DNA of 64,000 nt, taken from Anseranas semipalmata. Its lineage: Eukaryota > Chordata > Aves > Anseriformes > Anseranatidae. Made by a program: the position numbers and the translations under genes. The stretch covers positions 886,495-950,494 of the forward strand of contig VXAA01000967.1 of the NCBI GenBank assembly GCA_013399115.1, read 5' to 3'. How positions within the stretch are numbered: position 1 is the first letter of the stretch; each line of letters begins with the position of its first letter. Below are positions 58,963-64,000 of the stretch, one piece after another. The notes beneath the pieces are model-generated. The model was not told where the DNA came from and searched no databases. It saw nothing but the letters and a program-made list of their open reading frames with translations.

Positions 58963-60698
58963 TTGGAGAGAAAGGCCATCGGTAAAAGGTCAGGCAGCTT
59001 ATATTTTTATGGAATTTTCTGTTCTGTAGGGAAGAAAAATATTGACTGTAAAAGGAGCTTGTAAAGTGGAGGATGCAAGATTTGCTCTTCCCTGCAGCTT
59101 TCCTGTGGCTAAGGACACGGCTAATCCCCTGTGACAGCCACATGCTTGGAGCCTGCTGTTCTTACTGGTGCAGGTGGGGACTCCGCCGCTTTTCACCATC
59201 ACAAATGGTTGTCCCTTGCTATCCCACATTCCCGTGGGAGCAATGTCACCCCTGCAAGGTATTTGGGCAACCCTCCAGTCTGCCCTAACTTGTACCCTAG
59301 CGGCTGCAGCCTCTGTGGGCTTTCAGCAGATAGGAGGCCATGGCTATGTCTCCTCTCAGCCTCCTGCTCCACAGGATGCTGCGGCGAGCCCAGGCTCAGC
59401 ACCGCCAGCCCCATGCCTGCCGCAGAGCCTCTTTATTTCAGAGCATTCCACAGAGAAAGCTCTGGCAAGTTGTAGCGCCCCAGCGTGTCGACATAGCTCA
59501 AAAAATTGTGGCTGCAGTTCACTGGTGCAAAGCTACTGGTGAAATATTATGCAAACAGGAAGAAAATATGCCTGTTCCCTTAGTGACTCCATAGTGACAA
59601 GCAAATGCTGTCCAATTTCACAATCGTCTCATTCCTCTTATGAGTCAAGTTGTATTCGCTGGCTCTCCTGCCCAGGCGTACTGCTGTCAGGTGAGTGAGA
59701 CAAGCTGGATTCAGCCCTCCACAGCACTTTGCACTCGCAGAGTGCTGCACAGCATGACATGGCCAGCCCTCTGCGCTGTGCTGCCCCTGGACTTCTGACC
59801 TCCCGCTCCTCCTAGAGACAAGCTGCTAGGAAGCTAGAACATACACCATAAGCACCAAGCTCTGGTAAAGAGCTGGACGTTAACTTATCATGAGCCTTAT
59901 CAAGGAGTGAAGCGGTGCAGAAATCAGAACTGAAGCCGTTCCATGTGCTGAACCTCTCTTAGAGCCTGGCAGAGGGACCACGCTGCTGGTGAAAGGCTGC
60001 ATCCCAGGCCTGGCTGGCACCAGATACACTCTTAGCAGAGCTACAAACACTCCTTTGTGCGCACTCCTGATAACACACTTCAGTCGCCACTCGTGCTCCC
60101 AAACATCTCAACAGTTCTGGGCCTTTTACTGACCACTGTGCCCAATCCTTCCATAGCTTTTTTCAAGACAAATAACAAAGAAACCTAGAGCTTATAAAGC
60201 AAATGTTTTGTCTAAAATTTCCTTTCTTAAACCATCTGGGGTAATTGCAAGCAGCAAACAGATTATGTAAATCATGACTTGGTGACAGATAATTCATGGG
60301 AATGAGAGCTAAACTGATGGAACGAATTCTGGTGATGAGCAGGTCACCATGCTCTTCTTAAGTGCTATAGGAGACCTGAAGCAACCACCTCGGAACTTAC
60401 TCTGCTGAATTCTGTTCCAGGTCCCTCACAAACCAGCTTGCATGGTGATGGTGATGCCTGCCACAGTTCATTTAGCTACGTGAGCTTTCACGAGCTGTCA
60501 GCTTAGCCAGCATCAGAGCAGCAATGCGATGCAGGTCACCTGAGATGGCCACAGGCCATGACTGCTGAGCAAACTTTTCTTTGTGCATTTGCTGATGGCA
60601 GTGCAGTTGGTCATGACAGTGCACAAGGGTAAGGGAGCAGAATCAAGTCAGACTCACTTGGCCATCACCTACCTCAATATCTGTCTTCAGATTACAGG

Positions 60699-60733
60699 AA
60701 AAACAAATAAACAAACAAACAAACAAAAAAAAA
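60699..60733 (+). repeat. (AAAC)n microsatellite
   Basis: 'aaacaaataaacaaacaaac' continuing into an A run. Simple repeat. Confidence 0.85.
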
Positions 60734-61663
60734 TCCAACCATTTTTGCACTTCAGTAATGTTACCTATATTTTGGGTAGCAAAATTACAGGCCCCCATTT
60801 TGGATGGGGTCTAGACCTGACCCCATTTGAAGTCAAAGAGTGTAAGAGGAAATGGGTCAGGCTCTAAAGCAGAGCAAGAAAATTCTTATTGTTTCATATT
60901 TTCACCCAAGAACCACACACCAAGGTGTAAGGATATGGCTGTATGTTAACAACAAGGTTGTAGCTACAGCATGCAATCAGCATATACATGGTGTTATCTC
61001 TTTGTGGTGCATAAATTTAAATTGTCAGGCCATGCCATGGAAATGCAACATTTGCATTTTCCTATCAGGAGGTGCCAGGACATTACACTGCAATCGCAAA
61101 TCATGAGGTAATAATGTGAAGTGGAGGAAGGAGCAGCCTAATCTACTGCAAAGTACATGCTGTTATTTAGCATTTTAAAAGGGCACCCATAGCACCAGCA
61201 GATGGGGTGGAGCCCGAGGAAAGCTCCCAAACTGTTTCAAAAGTAGATATCATAGTACAATTTCAGGGCTTGCAAACCCTGATTGTCCTCAATAGTCCTC
61301 CTTTGTATGAACAATCCCATTCACTTAACTGTAGGCTGAGAGACTGATACGTCATTCTTGCAAGCTGGATCTCAGCACGATGGATGTAGGCTTACTGATC
61401 TTGCCTCCCATATTCAAGTTGGTCTCACCACCCTCCTTGATATTCCCATTCCTCTAAACATCCAGGCTTCCTTCATTTTTTTTTTCTCTTTATCTTTCCC
61501 TGTTTCACAATGACTCCATAGTTCCCTCATCATTGCATGATATACATTTCTTCCAGTAGCTCACTAAGGCTGCAAGTAACATCTGTCTTGTTTCATCCAT
61601 TCTCGCACTCTTTCTTTCAACAGGGAGGGCTGTGTGTGCAGTGAAGTTATTTTGGCAGGATTT

Positions 61664-61666
<3 letters not shown>

Positions 61667-61696
<30 letters not shown>
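61667..61696 (+). repeat. (CT)n microsatellite
   Basis: About 14 perfect CT units, flanked by T-rich sequence on both sides. Confidence 0.95.
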
Positions 61697-61700
<4 letters not shown>

Positions 61701-63897
61701 AAGCCAACAGTATAAATGTTCTCCTCCCTACAGATTGTGTGTTTAAGTTAGGAGAAAGCAGATCAGTCTGCTTGTGGATGGGGGGAGGGAAAGATTTATG
61801 GGGTTTCTGAGTTCCCGTGGGAGTTTCCTAGCAGGCCCCTGGGAAACTGCTGAGCCCCGCACAGATGAACCTCACCCGTATGGTAAAGGTTCTGTTTTGC
61901 CTGAGGAGCCATCAGAAGTACAACCATCATTGTCGTCCTGGAGCTTTCGGTGATCTTTCAGATATGCTGAATTCAGGCCCATGGCTGCCTTACAGAACAA
62001 AGCCTTGAACCCTTCTGCACCGATCTCCCAGGCGTTTGGGCTTCTGCTTGGTCACTTCCTCCCCTGATCACGTCCTGCTAGCTGGCTGTCCATGCCCTCT
62101 GGCCTTTCGTGCCTGTTCTGAACCTGTTGACTGCTGAAACAGCCTCTGCGTTCCCTGTTTCTTTCTCACTTCAGCCTTGTATCTGGGACGCTTTTCCTGG
62201 CATCCTTCCCAACTTCTCTTGCTGCCAACTCAGAGTCAGTATGAGCTTCTTGTATTCCCTTTCAAATCCTTTTCTATCATGGCAAATAAACCCACTGTCC
62301 TCTACGCATACACTATTGATATTATCCTTGACAGCTCTTCACCCCTGGCACTCAGCTGCTGCTTAATCATACAGATTCCTCCTCTGATTCACCTCATGTG
62401 CTCTTGCAGCCAAAAGCTTGTCTTTGATTTAGCAATGTCACAGCAGGAGTACTGGGACCTCCTCCCTTATGATTCTTGCCCCGCGTGCCCCCCTGTTGTT
62501 AGCACGCTCCTATTTCACTCTGTTATTTGGGCTGGCATCGCGCCACCTTTTGCGTCCCGTACCATCACCTCACCTCTGCCTTTCTGCCCTATTGCCAGTA
62601 CCCTGCTTCTTCATGCTCCCCCTGATTTTATCGTTTTCATGCTGCTTTGGAGAGTTTCTCTCCTGCTATCGCTTTGCACAGAATGACCTGCTTGACCTTG
62701 ATTCCCAGGTAGCCTTCACATTCAAATCCCTCCTCCAAATATCCTTTCACTGAGAGTGCTCTCCCAGGACGATATTGTCCTTGTGACATTGGTAAAGGGG
62801 AGGGGGGAGCAAACCAAATAAATCTAGCAAACAATATGACTTGAAAACAGGAACTAACACGATGTGCATGCAGCACCAGAAATAACCTCACTGCTGTACG
62901 CAGTTCAAACCCTGTCCTTCCCCTGACCCCTCCCCTGCACGTCTCCTGCCATCTCTCCTCGCTCTGTCAACCGCCGCTGCAGGCCCCGGTGCAGGGGCCT
63001 CTCTGGCTCTCTGCAGAGCTCCCGGTACCTGCGGCACAGTGGCTCTGAGCGGCGGGCAGCTGAGCTCTGCCCTGCCCTGCCACGCCACCGAACAGCTGCC
63101 CTGGGGGGTTCTTCTCAGTCAGCGCCGCAAAACCGCTTCACTGCACTGGTCTTTGTACTGAACGCACGAAAGGGCAGCCTGAAACAAGAGGGCTAGTATA
63201 AAAATATGAATTTTCTTTTAACCAGGAAACCGGGTTAACTGCGAAACGTTGCAGGTGCAGGCAGACCTGTTCACCCTTGTACTCAGTGGCCGGTCCTGCT
63301 TTGTGTGAAGAGGGTGTTCATGTTTATTAGCCTTTTTCCCTAGCTGCCCACTGGCATGGACTTTGCTCCTCCGGGTTGGGATTTGCAAGCAGCGGGAGGC
63401 TTTCCACGTGTGTTTGAGAAGGTACAAAGCCTGCAGGAAAACAATGGAAATAGCTGGCTTATGACTGCTGCGTGTCACGCACTCGTTTCTTGCCTGTTGG
63501 TTTGTCCTTGGAGCTGCTCACGCTGCCTGGAACCTGATCTGGAGCGGTCGCGGTAATTGAGGTTGGCATGCACGCCGGCCTGTCGCCACGCCACGTGGGG
63601 AGCAGCGCCAGCTCCAGCCCTGCCTCCCTCGCCCATCCTGCGGGGCCAGGCAGAGCCTCCCAGACGGGAGCTGGAGGCCCACGGGTGGGGGGGGTCCTGA
63701 GCTGCCCCTGGAGCACAGCCACGGGCCCACCGTAGCCTGGGGATTTGGGGTGGGTGTCCTGCAGGGAATGGTCGCCTCAGAGTAGAGCGAGGCAGGAGCT
63801 GCCTGTCCTGTGCAACGTTTCTCCTCAGGGCCAGCTGACCTTGAGCACCCGGGCTGGTGGCAGCAAGGCCCCTGCCAGGCTCTCCTCATCCCCCATG

Positions 63898-64000
63898 AGT
63901 ATCCTCACAGCCCCCCCATGTCAGTCCCTTCACAGCCCCCATGTCAGTTCCCTCATAGCCCCATGTCTGTACCCTCAGCCCTGTGTAAGTCCCCTCACAG
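63898..64000 (+). repeat. Minisatellite entering from the right edge
   Basis: Four imperfect copies of a unit of about 25 bases built on 'cctcacagccccatgtcagt', with the C run varying from 4 to 7. It continues to the last base of the window, so its full length is unknown. Confidence 0.8.

Larger units (their letters stand above)
55941..64000. other. Intergenic stretch to right edge
   Basis: No gene recognised. The frames at 56101-56583 (160 codons), 58962-58246 (minus, 238 codons) and 62177-62686 (169 codons) carry no domain I recognise. Repeats inside are listed separately. GC content falls between 59.6 and 62.8 kb and rises again at the right edge. Confidence 0.5.

Noticed and set aside
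41090..64000. LEKR1 or CCNL1, the expected downstream neighbours
   Set aside because: No coiled-coil or cyclin-like exon was recognised in any frame.
1..64000. CRISPR arrays, insertion sequences, bacterial operons
   Set aside because: No regularly spaced direct repeats with unique spacers were found, and the gene structure and repeats are those of a bird nuclear genome.

Overview
The window looks like nuclear DNA of a bird. CR1-type LINE fragments, the commonest avian retroposon, recur through it, and its one clear gene is a complete intron-containing TIPARP (PARP7) on the + strand. No bacterial, phage or CRISPR features were seen. Almost all other open frames lie in introns, retroposons or GC-rich noncoding DNA and look fortuitous.

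Layout. (1) 1-14.2 kb: A/T-rich upstream flank with one young CR1 copy (4.65-4.92 kb), an unexplained chain of minus-strand frames (11.8-12.6 kb) and no recognisable gene. (2) 14.2-17.3 kb: TIPARP promoter region. It has two CpG-rich blocks, the first broken by a 119-base assembly gap, scattered GCGTG aryl-hydrocarbon-receptor cores, and a strong splice donor at 16800 that probably ends a 5' exon. (3) 17.3-40.3 kb: five coding exons, with the long 14.5 kb intron after the first. All four coding junctions have GT/AG borders and keep frame, giving a 670-residue protein with a basic segment, a CCCH zinc finger, a WWE domain and an ADP-ribosyltransferase domain with an H-Y-I triad (H545, Y577, I644). 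(4) 40.3-41.1 kb: 3' UTR and polyadenylation signals, then a reversed CR1. (5) 41-52.3 kb: GC-rich, CpG-rich DNA full of overlapping shadow frames and minisatellites, with no gene I can recognise. (6) 52.3-64 kb: intergenic DNA with simple repeats, SINE-like relics and the start of a minisatellite at the right edge.

Biology. TIPARP is a mono-ADP-ribosyltransferase that is induced by, and represses, the aryl hydrocarbon receptor. The clustered GCGTG motifs fit that feedback loop. I did not find a new multi-gene system. The points most worth checking are a possible 29-residue N-terminal extension encoded through the upstream exon, a segment of the WWE domain that seems longer than in human, a 163-bp identical inverted CR1 pair 40 kb apart, and the unexplained minus-strand frames near 12 kb.
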